DNA of 64,000 bases from Silurus meridionalis (Eukaryota > Chordata > Actinopteri > Siluriformes > Siluridae). The notes beneath the pieces were generated by a model, which saw only the letters and a list, made by a program, of their open reading frames with translations, was not told where the DNA came from and did not search any database. The translations under genes were made by a program, and so were the position numbers. How positions within the stretch are numbered: the first letter of the stretch is position 1; every line of letters starts with the position of its first letter. The stretch lies in assembly GCF_014805685.1 (NCBI RefSeq), contig NC_060907.1, positions 4,579,352 to 4,643,351 of the forward strand, written 5' to 3'. Positions 10,154-21,440 of the stretch are shown here, one piece after another.

Positions 10154-10480
10154 TTCACCGTATAAAGTGCACTTCAACATCGAGTCATTTAGGACTCCTA
10201 CGAGTTTCCTTTAACGACGCCGGTACAGAGTTAAAGAAGCTCCAAAAACTATAATTAAATCACGTTCTACACTAAAATAAGTGTAAATTAACATCAATAA
10301 TTCATATTAACTCCAGAATCTTAAAGAAATATAAGAGAAATAATAAGATCAGTATCATCAGACTCACCTCACGAGAAGATGATTACATAAGAAATTATTT
10401 CTCGCGCCAAAAGCCAGACAGAAAAAAGCCCCGCCCACAAGCGCTGTGATTGGCTATAGGAGTTTCCGTCAATGACTCTG
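6960..10480 (-). CDS. Microexon gene, copy A (predicted, multi-exon)
   Basis: Gene model read on the minus strand. Exon 1 is non-coding, with donor GAG|GTGAGTC at about 10365-10373, under a CCAAT/GC-box promoter. Exon 2 (9246-9278, 33 nt) ends AACATGG|GTAAG; the ATG has a near-ideal context. Internal exons: 8912-8929 (DTILNM), 8708-8746 (VHNVIEICHVIYA), 8303-8320, 8241-8258 (AVKQAR), 8031-8069 (AIKHVKTIEEKIK), 7885-7905 (ESVEITR), 7749-7767 and 7620-7640 (EVIVIHR). The last exon is 7241-7383. All but 7749-7767 (19 nt) are multiples of three, phase 1-1 and free of stops. Acceptors read TTTATTTCAG, TTCCACAG or TTTGTCAG; donors GTAAG/GTAAT, except GAAAG after 8303-8320. Two AATAAA signals at about 6970-6985 end the unit. 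No homologue is recognised. The 19-nt exon and odd donor mean this copy may be a pseudogene. Confidence 0.5.
7241..7383 (-). CDS. Last exon: Ser/Phe/Asp repeat tail
   Basis: The acceptor ATGTATTTAG precedes 143 nt, which equals 2 plus 47 codons, exactly right for entry in phase 1. That frame is open through a 24-bp tandem repeat encoding SSFSDFST-type units and ends SSSS-TGA at 7241. The other frames of the same DNA give KSEKDEVE or PPHLSQTS repeats, but only the phase-1 frame joins the upstream microexons and ends cleanly. The right-arm copy (17378-17407) keeps only the final SSSS-stop part. Confidence 0.55.
7493..7557. repeat. (AT)n microsatellite
   Basis: About 65 bp of uninterrupted TA dinucleotides in the intron before the last exon of gene copy A. 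Confidence 0.95.
7570..9402 (-). repeat. (CA)n-rich introns of gene copy A
   Basis: Long GT runs on the plus strand (CA on the transcribed strand) fill the sequence just downstream of each predicted splice donor. A conserved block with taataattttaacttc, a poly-pyrimidine stretch and CAG precedes many of the exons. [10 protein letters not shown] open frames here are translations of the dinucleotide repeat and not proteins. Confidence 0.8.
9405..9560 (-). repeat. 37-bp minisatellite in intron 1
   Basis: About four copies of a unit containing GAGACAAGGCCGGAGTGAGC and CTGTATTAGTGTGAA. The same unit occurs once near 12550-12590, about five times at 15390-15570 and about eleven times at 51171-51590, always inside intron 1 of the microexon gene, so it marks paralogous copies. 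Confidence 0.8.
9797..9882. repeat. hAT-type MITE fragment
   Basis: ACCGGTCCGTGAAAAA and AAAGGTTGGGGACCACCG match one end of the full element at 25914-26284. This insertion and the adjoining SINE split sequence that is continuous in copy B (near 12685). Confidence 0.65.
9980..10052 (+). tRNA. tRNA-Glu(CTC)-like head of a SINE
   Basis: The sequence folds as a tRNA. The acceptor stem TTCTCTG pairs with CAGAGAA, the D-arm carries an A box (tggtctagtggttaggat), the anticodon stem-loop presents CTC, and the T-arm CCGGG/CCCGG encloses TTCGAGT, a good B box. The sequence closely resembles vertebrate tRNA-Glu. Because it runs into a shared 3' body and is repeated at 13199 and 46925, I read it as the promoter part of a SINE and not a stand-alone tRNA gene, though it could still be transcribed. 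Confidence 0.6.
9980..10155 (+). mobile_element. tRNA-Glu-derived SINE, copy 1
   Basis: tRNA-Glu head, then a body shared by all copies (CCAAACCCAGCCATTAGGG, GTGCACTCTTAGTGCCGGTC, CCCAAGCCCGAATAA) and an (ATT)n tail to about 10155. Other copies are 13199-13330 (plus) and 46765-46925 (minus). Confidence 0.75.
10156..10364 (-). other. Intron 1 of gene copy A, 5' part
   Basis: Shared with copy B (12690-12815) and, in inverse orientation, with 46560-46740 and 47585-47775. The shared words GTTTTTGGAGC and AACTCTGTACCG are seen on the sense strand. No exon is recognised. Confidence 0.5.
10365..10480 (-). promoter_or_regulatory. Promoter and exon 1 of microexon gene copy A
   Basis: On the minus strand, AGCCAATCACAGCG (CCAAT box) is followed by GGGCGGGGC (GC box), GGCGCGAGAAATAATTTC, and an exon end ATCTTCTCGTGAG|GTGAGTC with a strong donor. 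The exon has no usable long frame, so it is 5' untranslated. The same block recurs at 10502-10570, 12820-12955, 46465-46556 and 47480-47582, always directing transcription into the microexon intron 1. Confidence 0.55.
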
Positions 10481-10501
10481 ATTGGATAAGAATTTTTACA
10501 G

Positions 10502-10570
10502 ACTCACCTCACGAGAAGATGAAGATTTTACCTCAGAAAATTATTTCTCACGCCAAATGACAGACAAGAA
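10502..10570 (-). repeat. Tandem duplicate of exon 1
   Basis: GACTCACCTCACGAGAAGAT and the TTATTTCTC(A/G)(C/T)GCCA block repeat those at 10365-10440, but the CCAAT and GC boxes are not included. It is probably an inactive partial duplication. Confidence 0.55.
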
Positions 10571-10659
10571 AAACTGTTAATAGTGTTTTTTTATTTAAAG
10601 GAAATGACTATTATTTTTTGGTTGTTTTGTTGTTGGCATGTGAAAAAGGTTTTACATTA

Positions 10660-10931
10660 AAATCCGCGATGCACTTTGGGAAGAAAAGCGCAGCCGGTGA
10701 GAGAGTGCCGGTGGGAAGACACGTACCGGGATACACATGAGCGATAACAACGACCGCCGTGAACTAACATATACCAACAATAACGGACCGTGAGAGTGTG
10801 GAAGTTTAAATAGGAGCTGGTGATGATGATAAACGAGCACCATATGTGCGATTGAAGCTGAGAGCTTCAGAGAAAGCGGCCGAGAAAACACCTGACACGC
10901 TGAAGGGGGTGTGGCAGGTGGATTCCTGACA
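10660..10931 (-). repeat. Truncated LTR, same family as the 21984-22488 LTR
   Basis: On the minus strand it begins TGTCAGGAATCCACCTGCCA, almost the same as the start of the solo LTR at 21984. It has a TATTTAAAC box and a downstream GTTATTGTTG shared with that LTR, then stops before a polyadenylation signal. Confidence 0.55.
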
Positions 10932-11155
10932 GATAAACATGTACTGTATGTATTTTTATAGCATGCCTTCATCAAACAAATCACGGCAACGCTGTTGTGT
11001 AAAAAATCCTCCAAAAACACGTGCATGCACATTCTCATTTATTAACGCACATCATGTACATAGAAATTTCAAGCACGTTAATATACTGCCGCCATTTAGA
11101 TTTTCGTTTATTTCGATCATCGGTTACCTCGATGCTTTTTGGCGACCCCCTAGAG

Positions 11156-11914
11156 CAGGGGTGGCCAACCAGTCAGAGACACACACACACACACTCAGTC
11201 ACTCACACATTCCTACAGACACTCACACACTCATACACACACACACATCTACTAACACACATTTTAATGATCGTAGATATAATAATTTGAACTTATTTTC
11301 AAATTATATAACATTTATATGCAGAGGCAAAAGGCATAACACAAAAAATGATGGATTTCATTGCCGTTTGAATTGAATTTTCATTTCGGTGCATCCCTAA
11401 AATATTATCGTTTGTGTGGCCCTCTGACACAATTCAGGTTTCTCATGTGGCCCCTTGTAAAAAAATAATTGCCCCCCCTGCGGTATATTCATCTCACGCA
11501 CATGCGCATTTGACGGAAATACCATATTGAACTCAAGCGAAGTGAACACACACATAAAAAAACCCACAAACAAAGTCTGTTTTCTACCCTGAAACACCTG
11601 AAATCAAAGCATCGATCTGTTCTGACTGACACACACGTGAAATAATTGCTTCGATTGGCAACAACGGAATACGAGTCAGATTTGAAGGGGATTGTTCAAG
11701 GCAAGGAATGCCAAAAGTCCCACTAAGTAACATGCATAATAAAAGAAAAACACTACTGTAAATTATTATATTTTTGTTTGTGGACTTGGTTAAACAGAGT
11801 TTGTGTGTGTGAGACAGTGCACGCAATGTTCATTGTTGAAAATGACTGTCCTGTAGGAGTCAATTTCTGTCATTATGTTGGTGTGTGACATTTAAAATAA
11901 ATCTGGCTGAGCAG

Positions 11915-11971
<57 letters not shown>

Positions 11972-12075
11972 GAAGGGATGGGTGATGTTCATGTGTGCCC
12001 ATGTGTATGATGTGGCTCTTTGCGGTAACACGGTCAAAAATGTGGCTCTCGGTCTCTGACTGGTTGGCCACCCTG
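11156..12075. mobile_element. Non-autonomous hAT-like element, rearranged
   Basis: Terminal inverted repeats CAGGGGTGGCCAACCAGTCA at 11156 and its reverse complement ending at 12075 (TGACTGGTTGGCCACCCTG). Inside, 11175-11310 is a piece of the gene-copy sequence (like 17230-17376). 11395-11600 is hAT-like sequence rich in GTGGCCC, and 11920-11965 is (GT)n. No transposase is present. Confidence 0.55.
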
Positions 12076-12419
12076 GTATAGTGTTTGTGTGTGTAAGTAA
12101 AAGTGTGTGTGTGAGAGAAAGTGTATGTGTGTGTGTTTGTGTGTGTGTGTGTGAGAGAGAGTGTGTATGTGTAAGTGAGTGTGTGTGTGTGTGTGTGTGT
12201 AAGTGAAAGTGTGTGTTTGTGTGAGAGTGTGTATGTGTAAGTGAGTGTGTGTGTGTGTGTGTGTGTAAGAGAAAGTGTGTGTGTGTGTGTGTGAGAGAGT
12301 GTGTATGTGTAAGTGAGAATGTGTGTGTAGGTGAGTATGTGTGAGTGTGTATGTTTAAGTGAGAGTGTGTGTGTAGGTGAGAGTGTGTGTGTAGGTGAGA
12401 GTGTGTGTGTGAATCTTAC

Positions 12420-12955
12420 CCATGTTTTTTTTTTCTTCTTCTTTTATTCACTGACAAAAAAAAAAAACACAGAAAACTGTTATAAAACATGTTTGACATT
12501 ATGTTGACATTCATTACACAGTGTGTGTGTGTGTGAGAGAGAGATCAGTGTGAATTGAGACAAGGCCGGAGTGAGCCTGTATTAGTGTATAATAACATAT
12601 AAAATAACACATATTAAATAGTAAATAACACATATTTAGTTCAGACACTAATGCAGTACAAAAGCCCTGACTTTCCTGATCACCCTACAAAGTGCACTTC
12701 AACATCGAGTCATTTTAACGACGCCGGTACAGAAATATAAATTAACATCAATAATTCATCTTTACTCCGGAATCTTAAAGAAATATAAGATAAATAAAAA
12801 GATCAGTATCATCAGACTCACCTCACGAGAAGATGAAAATTTTACCTCAGAAAATTATTTCTCGTGCCACAGAAAAAAGCCCCGCCCACAAGCGCTGTAA
12901 TTGGCTAGATTAACTCATAACAACGCGCTGATTGGTTAAAGCGGCAGGGTTCTTA
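12420..12955 (-). pseudogene. Microexon gene, copy B (5' part only)
   Basis: Promoter and exon 1 lie at about 12820-12955 (CCAAT as AGCCAATTACAGCG, GGGCGGGGC, donor GAG|GTGAGTC). The start-codon exon is 12420-12450 (31 nt, ends AACATGG|GTAAG). Downstream exons are replaced by the GT-rich block and hAT element at 11156-12075, so this copy cannot make the full product. Its uninterrupted intron 1 shows the state before the SINE/hAT insertions in copy A. Confidence 0.5.
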
Positions 12956-12958
12956 GAG

Positions 12959-13103
12959 CAGTGTTCCCCAACCCCCTGACCGCAGACTGCAAATTATAAT
13001 TTTATTTAGAGTATTTATTATCCGCCACACCCTAAATACCGGTCCATGAAAAAATGGTCTGACATTAAACCGGTCCGTGAAAAAAAAAGGTTGGGGACCA
13101 CCG
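12959..13103. mobile_element. hAT-type MITE, internally deleted
   Basis: Begins CAGTGTTCCCCAACCCCC and ends AAAGGTTGGGGACCACCG. Flanks TCTTAGAG and ATTTAGAG form an imperfect 8-bp target duplication. It is a shortened form of the element at 25914-26284. Sequence from about 13050 to 13330 duplicates 9830-10105. Confidence 0.6.
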
Positions 13104-13198
13104 ATTTAGAGCATATATTCAAATTTAAATGTACAGTTTTGATGTTTTTTATTTAATAATTTTTTTATTATATAAAATATATTAATTAGTAGTTAAAT

Positions 13199-13330
13199 AT
13201 GGTGGTCTAGTGGTTAGGATTCGGCGCTCTCGCCGCTGCGGCCCGGGTTCGAGTCCCGATCAGAAAACCAAACCCAGCAATTAGGGTTTTACAATCCAGT
13301 GCACTCTACGTGCCGGTCCCAAGCCCGAAT
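13199..13330 (+). mobile_element. tRNA-Glu-derived SINE, copy 2
   Basis: Contains the same A and B boxes and body as the SINE at 9980-10155, but lacks the first bases of the acceptor stem. The tail is interrupted by the 3' end of the L2 LINE at 13331. Confidence 0.7.
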
Positions 13331-15320
13331 AGTCAAGTCAAGTCAAGTCAAGTTTATTTGTATAGCGCTTTTCACAACAAACATTGTCTCAAAGCAGCTT
13401 TACACAAATCAACAGTGATGGTGAATGATGTGAATTTGTCCCTGATGAGCAACTGTGGCAAGGAAAAACTCAGAAGCCCAGAGTTTTGAGATCTTAGGGA
13501 GCGTGGCGGATTGTAGTGTGTTAAAAGACTGGATAGATACATGGGAGCCAAACCATTTAGTGCTTTATAGGTGAGAAGTAATAGTTTGTAGTCTATTCGA
13601 AACTCAACAGGAAGCCAATGTAGGGATGATAAGATCGGGGTTATGTGATCATATTTTCTTGCCCCTGTAAGAACTCTGGCTGCTGCATTCTGGACTAACT
13701 GAAGCTTGTTTATTAATGATGCAGGACATCCACCTAGTAACGCATTACAGTAGTCTATTCTGGAGGTCATGAACGCATGGATGAGCTTCTCTGCATCGGA
13801 TATGGACAACATATTTCTTAGCTTAGAAATATTTCTAAGGTGAAAGAAGGCTGTTTTTGTAACTTGGTTGATTTGATTTTTAAAAGACAAGTCGCTGTCT
13901 AAAATAACACCCAGGTCTTTTACCGTTGAACTAGTGGTTACAGAACATCCGTCTAAATGCAGGTTGAGATGCTGGAGCGACTGTATACTAGTTTTTGGGC
14001 CAATGAGCAAAATCTCAGTCTTATCAGAATTTAAAAGTAGAAAGTGATGGGTCATCCAATCTCTTATTTCCTTAACACACTCAGTTATCCGGCTTCATTG
14101 AGCTGTATCGCCTGGTTTAGATGAGATATATAGCTGAGTATCATCAGCATAACAATGGAAGCTAATTCCATGCCTTCTAATAATATTTCCTAACGGAAGC
14201 ATGTATATTGTGAAGAGCAGGGGTCCTAGAACTAAACCTTGCGGCACGCCAAAATTTACTTGCATTAGCCTGGATAGCTCTCCATTTAAATCTACGAAAT
14301 GGTAACGATCGGACAGGTGGGATTTAAACCAGCTTAATGCCTGTCCCTGAATGCCGATGTAATTTTGTAAGCGATCTAGGAGGAGATCATGGTCTATAGT
14401 GTTGAATGCAGCACTAAGATCTAGTAAAACCAACAGCGAGATGAAGCCTTGGTCTGAAGCTAAAAACAGGTCATTAGTTATTTTAACTAGAGCAGTTTCT
14501 GTGGTATGATGGGGCCTAAAACCTGACTGAAATTCTTCAAAGATATTGTTCTCTTGCAGGTAGGAACATAACTGGGCAGCGACAATCTTTTCTAAAATCT
14601 TGGACATAAATGGGAGATTTGAAATTGGTCTGTAATTCGATAACGTGTTTGGATCCAGATTAGGTTTTTTAATAAGGGGCTTAATAACTGCTAACTTGAG
14701 GGATTTAGGGACATGTCCTAACGATAGTGAAGAGTTAATAATATTCAGAAGAGGTTCACCAGTTGTATATAACACTTCCTTCAGTAATTTAGTAGGAATT
14801 GGATCTAACTGACATGTTGTCGATTTAGCTTTGGCAATAACATTATACAGCTCTTCCTGTCCTATACATGTAAAACAGTGGAGTTGTGGAGTTGAAGGTA
14901 ACACTGTCTCAGGAGATGCTGTCAGAGGTTGAACTGCCACAATTGTTTTTCTAATGTTATCTATTTTTTCAGTGAAGAAAATCATAAAGTCCTCACTATT
15001 AAACTGTGATGGAACACAATTTTCAGAGCCCTGATTTGTAGTTAGTTTAGCTACAGTACTGAAAAGGAACCTGGGATTGTTTTTGTTATTTTCTATAAGT
15101 TTGCTCAGGTGTTCAGCTCTAGCATCTTTTAGCGCCTGTCTGTAGCTGAGCATACTGTCTTTATACGCAATTCTAAATACCTCCAATTTAGTTTTCCTCC
15201 ATTTTCTCTCCAGATTACTTGCTGTTCTCTTGAGGTCATGTGTATGAATATTATACCAAGGTGCAGGTGCTTGTTCTCTAACCTTTTTTAACCGGATGGG
15301 GGCAACGGTGTCTAATGTGT
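13331..15320 (-). pseudogene. L2-type LINE, copy 1, 5'-truncated
   Basis: Minus-strand reverse transcriptase in two frames, 15186-14095 and 14055-13372. Motifs in order: [30 protein letters not shown] (catalytic Asp), [25 protein letters not shown] (catalytic pair), and a C-terminal domain with SRIDYCNALLGG and LHWLPVEFRIDYK. A frameshift or stop separates the frames near 14060-14095. The endonuclease is absent. The 3' end has the conserved GCGCTATACAAATAAA word and a (TTGAC)n tail. It inserted at the SINE tail on one side and ends at the inverted-repeat edge on the other. Confidence 0.85.
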
Positions 15321-15389
15321 ATTTGAGGTAAAAATGAAGGAAAATGTGTAAATACTGCTGTGTTGAAGTGTGTGTGTGACTAATCCAGG

Positions 15390-15568
15390 CTCACTCTGGC
15401 CTCATCACATTTCACACTAATCCAGGCTCACTCCGGCTTTGGCTCATTTCACACTAATACAGGCTCACTCCGGCCTCATCTCATTTCACACTGATACAGG
15501 CTCACTCCGGCCTCGTCTCATTTCACACTAATACAGGCTCACTCCGGCCTTGTCTCAATTCACACTGA

Positions 15569-15570
<2 letters not shown>
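15390..15570 (+). repeat. 37-bp minisatellite in intron 1 of copy C
   Basis: About five units with GGCTCACTCCGGCC and CTCATTTCACACTAATAC, the reverse complement of the array at 9405-9560. Confidence 0.8.
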
Positions 15571-15612
<42 letters not shown>

Positions 15613-15681
15613 TGTAATGAATGTCAACATAATGTCAAACATGTTTTATAACAGTTTTCTGTGTTTTTTTTTTTTTGTCAG

Positions 15682-15857
15682 TGAATAGAAGAAGAAGAAA
15701 AAAAAACATGGGTAAGATTCACACACACACTCTCACCTACACACACTCTCACCTACACACACACTCTCACTTAAACATACACACTCACACATACTCTCAC
15801 CTACACACACATTCTCACTTACATACACACTCTCACACACACACACACACTTTCCTT

Positions 15858-15888
<31 letters not shown>

Positions 15889-16686
15889 CACTTACACATA
15901 CACACTCTCACACACACACACACACACACTTTCACTTACACACACACACACTCTCACTTACATACACACTCTCTCTCACACACAAACACACACACATACA
16001 CTTTCTCTCACACACACACTTTTACTTACACACACACACACACACACACACTATACTGACAGTCACTATAATGACATGAACGTGTTGTTCAACTTAATGT
16101 CAAACATGTTTTATAACAGTTTTCTGTGTTTTTTTTTTTGTTAGTGAATAGAAGAAGAAGAGAAAAACATGGGTAAGATTCACACACAATCTCACCTACA
16201 CACACTCTCGCCTACACACACTCTCACCTACACACACACTCTCACCTACACACACTCTCACCTACACACACACTCACTTAAACATACACACTCACACATA
16301 CTCACCTACACACATTCTCACTTACACATACACACTCTCTCACACACACACACACACACACACTTTCACTTACACACACACACACACTCTCACTTACACA
16401 TACACACTCTCTCACACACACACACACACACTTTCACTTACACACACACACACACTCTCACTTACACATACACACTCTCTCACACACACACACACAACAC
16501 ACACACATACACTTTCTCTCACACACACACTTTTACTTACACACACACACACACACACACTATACTGACAGTCACTATAATGACATGAACGTGTTGTTCA
16601 ACTTATTGATCTTAATTTAAATAAAAATATTTATTTCTTCCACAGATAAAGCCCGTGACACTGGTAAGACACACACACCCTTTGGA

Positions 16687-16727
<41 letters not shown>

Positions 16728-17034
16728 TACTGAGAGTAACTATAATGACATGAATGTGTTGTTGATCTTGTTGTTCTTCATTAATAATTTTCTTTCTTCC
16801 ACAGACACGATTTTAAATATGGGTAAAAGACACACACACACACATATACAAACACACACACACATATACAAATGCACACACACTCAGAATACTCTCAGCA
16901 CACACACAATTAAGACAGTCACTATAATGACTTGAATGTGTTGTCAAGCTTGATAATTAATACGTGTCTATATCTTCTTTTTTTTTTAGTACACAACCTA
17001 ATAGAAATCTGCCATGTCATTTATGCAAGAAAGA

Positions 17035-17086
<52 letters not shown>

Positions 17087-17665
17087 CACATACATATATA
17101 TATACACAATCTCACACACACACACACACTCACTCACAAACATACAGACACTCACACACTCACTCACATACATACAGACACTCACACACACTCACACACA
17201 TACAGATACACACACACTCACTCACACAGATACACACACACACACTCAGTCACTCACACACTCAGTCACTCACAATTCATACAGACACTCACACACTCAT
17301 ACACACACACATCTACTAACACACATTTTAATGATAGTAGATATAATAATTTGAACTTATTTTCAAATTATATAACATCCTCCTCAGACTCCTCCAGCTC
17401 ATCCTGAAGCGGGTCTTCAGAGACGGAGGCCGGTCCTCTCGTTGCTCAAAGTTCATAATGTAAACCGTTCCTGTTCTAATTACTGTAATTAAACTTTTTC
17501 CAAATATTAGTCAGTATTGTGATTGTTTTGAAACTTTGTTCTGTAATTACGACTTTTTACTGTAAGTTGATCTGTAGTTAGAATATAATTTCTCATGCTG
17601 AATAACTTTAAGTCAACGACAAAATGCTTTATGTTGCAGTAAGTTGAAGTATTTTAAGAATAAAA
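15682..17665 (+). pseudogene. Microexon gene, copy C (decayed)
   Basis: Plus-strand counterpart of copy A. The start-codon exon occurs twice: 15682-15711 (30 nt) and 16145-16172 (28 nt), both ending AACATGG|GTAAG. Then come 16646-16663 (DKARDT, acceptor TTCCACAG), 16805-16822 (DTILNM) and 16990-17028 (VHNLIEICHVIYA). The last has lost its donor (GAAAG in place of GTAAG), and the following exons up to the serine-rich tail are deleted, leaving CCTCCTCAGACTCC... to a TGA at 17405-17407. The shared AATAAA signals lie near 17657-17668. Introns are CA-rich on the sense strand. It preserves the DKARDT exon that copy A lost. Confidence 0.5.
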
Positions 17666-18037
17666 ATAAAAAGTAACGATTTCGGTTTTGTTTTTGCATC
17701 ATAACTAACATCTGCATGGTTTTATGCTAGGTTGCTGTTTCATGAACCTGGCCTCCACAAAAAAAAATTTCTTTTGTAGTTTTTTTTATTTTATTTATTG
17801 TTCTTGTTGTTATTATTTAAAATTTAATGTTTTAAATGTATATATGTTTTTATATTTTATAAACATTCAATCAAACCCTTCTGACTGAACAGACCCTTCA
17901 TTCACGCACACAGATACACAGAATTGTGCCCCACAGACTACAATATGTGTTCACCAGTTCTTTGGAAAGAACACATGCTGATAGGAAAGTCCCAGTGATG
18001 CAAAATTTTAATGCTGTCTCCTATACATTTGGCCAGC

Positions 18038-18316
<279 letters not shown>

Positions 18317-18845
18317 TCTCACAGTTTAACAAGTATTTAAAAAGTATAAGTGCACTAAAAAAACCCGACTAAATTACAATAATGTGAGTAAATATAATTG
18401 GTTACTTTCCACCTCTGCCTGGGACACAGTATAGGATAAGAAAAAGTATTTTAAAAGATCAATAAATGGATTAATTGTATGGCATTGAAATATTATTAAA
18501 AAAATGGATTTGTAGGTTCGTATTTGCATAAAGAACAGACTCCCGGACATTTTTTTCCAAACTAATTGTCTAATTACTGTGCAGTGTTGGATGTTGTGCT
18601 GTTCGTTACACAGCCAGTAATTACACCTAATTACATTTTACAAATGCATGAGGCTCCTTTCAGAAACCAGTGCGATCACCAGTAATCACCAGTGTTACTC
18701 AGTTAATGCGTCATGGAGGACAAAAATTGCTTGAATAAATAAATAAATAAACAAACAAACAAATTTAAAATAAATACAAACTACTGCCCACAATAATTGT
18801 ACACACATTTATGGCACTCATTTATGTCGCTAAAATGTTTCTTAT

Positions 18846-19730
18846 TAGGCCAAAAGTTTTTGGACACTTGACTGTAAGATTGCGGTGTGTTCCTTTTGGA
18901 ACTTTGCGTTCATTTACATTTACGACATCTAAAAGAAGCCCTTATACAACACGACTTACGATTTATAGAACATTTTTTTAAATACATAAAAACAAACACT
19001 AGTGCAGGTCTTCAAAGGCTATGAAGGATTTATTCTCAATATGGATTAGAATAGATTATGATTTTTAGATATTAAATACATGCAAAGAAGAAGAAGATTA
19101 AGATCAACAGGAGTAATTAGAACAGGAAACGTTCATTCCATGACTTTTCACTCTCTGGTATTGTCCTTCTAGTCCATTCTATAACAATATATGGTGCATT
19201 ATATATCTGCTGACTTGTCTGATGATAGGGACATCTACAGACAGTGTCATGTGATGTATGCACAAGCAAATATGTTAATTTGGAAATTTAGTATGTGCTC
19301 AAGATCTGTGAAGACTGTACTTTCTAGAGCATACTGTACCCCTATGTATACTGCCCATCTATAGAACAGAGAAAAGTCTAGATTTAGTCTTCCACATTGA
19401 TCCTCGTTTACTCTTATAATAATCTACAAAGTCTTCTGGGAAGATGTTTCACTAGATTATGGAGATTTGTGGAGATTCCCTCAAGGGTTGAGGGTCAGAG
19501 CTTTATAGCAGAAAGATCTTCCACTCCAACCCATGTAAAGCATATCTCCATGTAACTGTACACAGGAGCATTGATATTCTGGAACAGGTTTAGATCATGT
19601 AGTAAAGTTAAATAAAGGGAAAATCTTTGTTTAAAATGTCCTATACAGCCTCCAGTTTATGTCTGGTGAAGGATTACGCATGTGTGGGGTGAAAACACAG
19701 TCGGTGTCCGAATACTTTTGACCACATTGT
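18846..19730 (-). mobile_element. Tc1/mariner remnant (mirror copy)
   Basis: Reverse complement of the element at 4921-5775, with GGCCAAAAGTTTTTGGACAC at one end and GGTGTCCGAATACTTTTGAC at the other. No open transposase frame. Confidence 0.6.
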
Positions 19731-21440
19731 GTTTGAACGCGTGCACGGATTTATTTTATTTATGCTCAGGGTTTTTTCTGGTCCACCGTATGCGTGCTCA
19801 CACGAGATGAAAAAAAAGGAAAGAAAAAGAAAAGGAAAATAAAAAAGCCTCTCTTTTACGTTCCATTTCCTCTGAAGGTCTTAACAAAGGAAATCATCGG
19901 ATTCCAGATTTTGTAAAATAACTTAACAGAGTCTCTAGTTGTGTTTTATTTTTTCCAAATGTAGAAAAGACATGAACTCCTTTAACCAAGAGAAATTAGC
20001 AGGAGGGCATGGGGATTTCCAATGTATTCAGCAGTATTCGTCTTCTGGCTACTAGTGAGGAAAAAGCAAAAATATCGTCATGCCGCTTATTATATAAACC
20101 ATATAAACGGGAGATACTCCAAAAATTGCAATAATTGGGCAGGGTTTCACAGAGACATTAAGAGCTTTTGACAATATGTCAAAGAAATAAGACCAGAAAG
20201 AGTTCAGTTTAAGACAGGGGTAAAATGTATGAGTATGATCTGCCGGGGACAACAAACATCTATTACACAGACATTTTGAATGTTATCTGTTAAAGTTTTT
20301 TTTTATTTTGCTTTGGTGAAATGAATTCAATGAACTACTTTAAACTGTATAAGACTCAAACGAGCACAAATACAGAGTTAATTTGAGCTAAAAACATTTT
20401 TTCACAGCACAGTTTTAGCGCAAACTCCCACTCCCAGACTCCTTTAAGCGCAAAAAGAGAAGAGGACTGTGAAGATCGAAGCAGATCATAGATAGAGGCA
20501 ATACGGTTATCAGACTTTGAAAGAGAAAATATAACTTTAATTAAAGTTTTGCTTGGCTGCTGGGGGAATGTAGCAAAATATGCTTTAGCAAAATTGTGTA
20601 GTTAAATAAATTAGATTTGGAGATACTGAACCTACTTAGCAAATCATTGAATGAAACAAGTGTGTGATCCAGAAACAAATCATTAAACAGAACTATGCCC
20701 TTCCCCCTGAGCAGAGAAATAGTTGGTTTTGCCAATCCATTCTTGGGGAAACACTCACTTTTAGCCAGGTTCAACCTGTATCCTGAAATAGAGCCAAACT
20801 CATTCAATAGACGCAGTATACTGTCCACACACTTAAGAGGATCTGAAACATAAAGCAATAGATCGTCTGCATACAGTGACACGTGGTGTTCCCTTCCTCC
20901 TCTAAGAATACCCGTAAATACTGAAGACCATTTTAAGACTATAAAAAGAGGCTCTATAGCCAAAGCAAAAAGTAGAGGGGAGAGCGGACACCCTTGATGG
21001 GTGCCATGAGAAAGTTAGTCTTCACACAAGCCGAAGGAGAAGAATACAGCATCCGAATCCAAATTCTTGTAAAACCACAAATAAATAATCCCACTCCACT
21101 CGGTCAAAAGCTTTTTCTGCATCGAGAGAGAGATGACCATTTCTGACCTTAACGACTGGGATGGCGTAAAGACAACATTCAAAAGTCTATGTATATTGGA
21201 CGATAACTGATGGCCCAGTATAAAGCCAGTTTGGTCATCTGATATGATGATTCTCTTAGCGTTTGGCCAAAACTTTAGCTAGTACTTTAGCGTTGTTGAT
21301 TAGGCTAACTGTTCTGTAGCTGCCACAGAGTGTAGGGTCCTTGACTTTCTTTAATATAAATGAGTTCAAAGCCTGGTTCAGAGATGGTGATAAAAAAAAA
21401 TTAAAAAAAACCTTGTTCAAGTGAGTAATTGTATAGCTCT

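Noticed and set aside
6960..10480. Naming the microexon gene a butyrophilin or MHC class I gene
   Set aside because: Only exon size and phase agree; no immunoglobulin, transmembrane or B30.2 domain is visible in the window.
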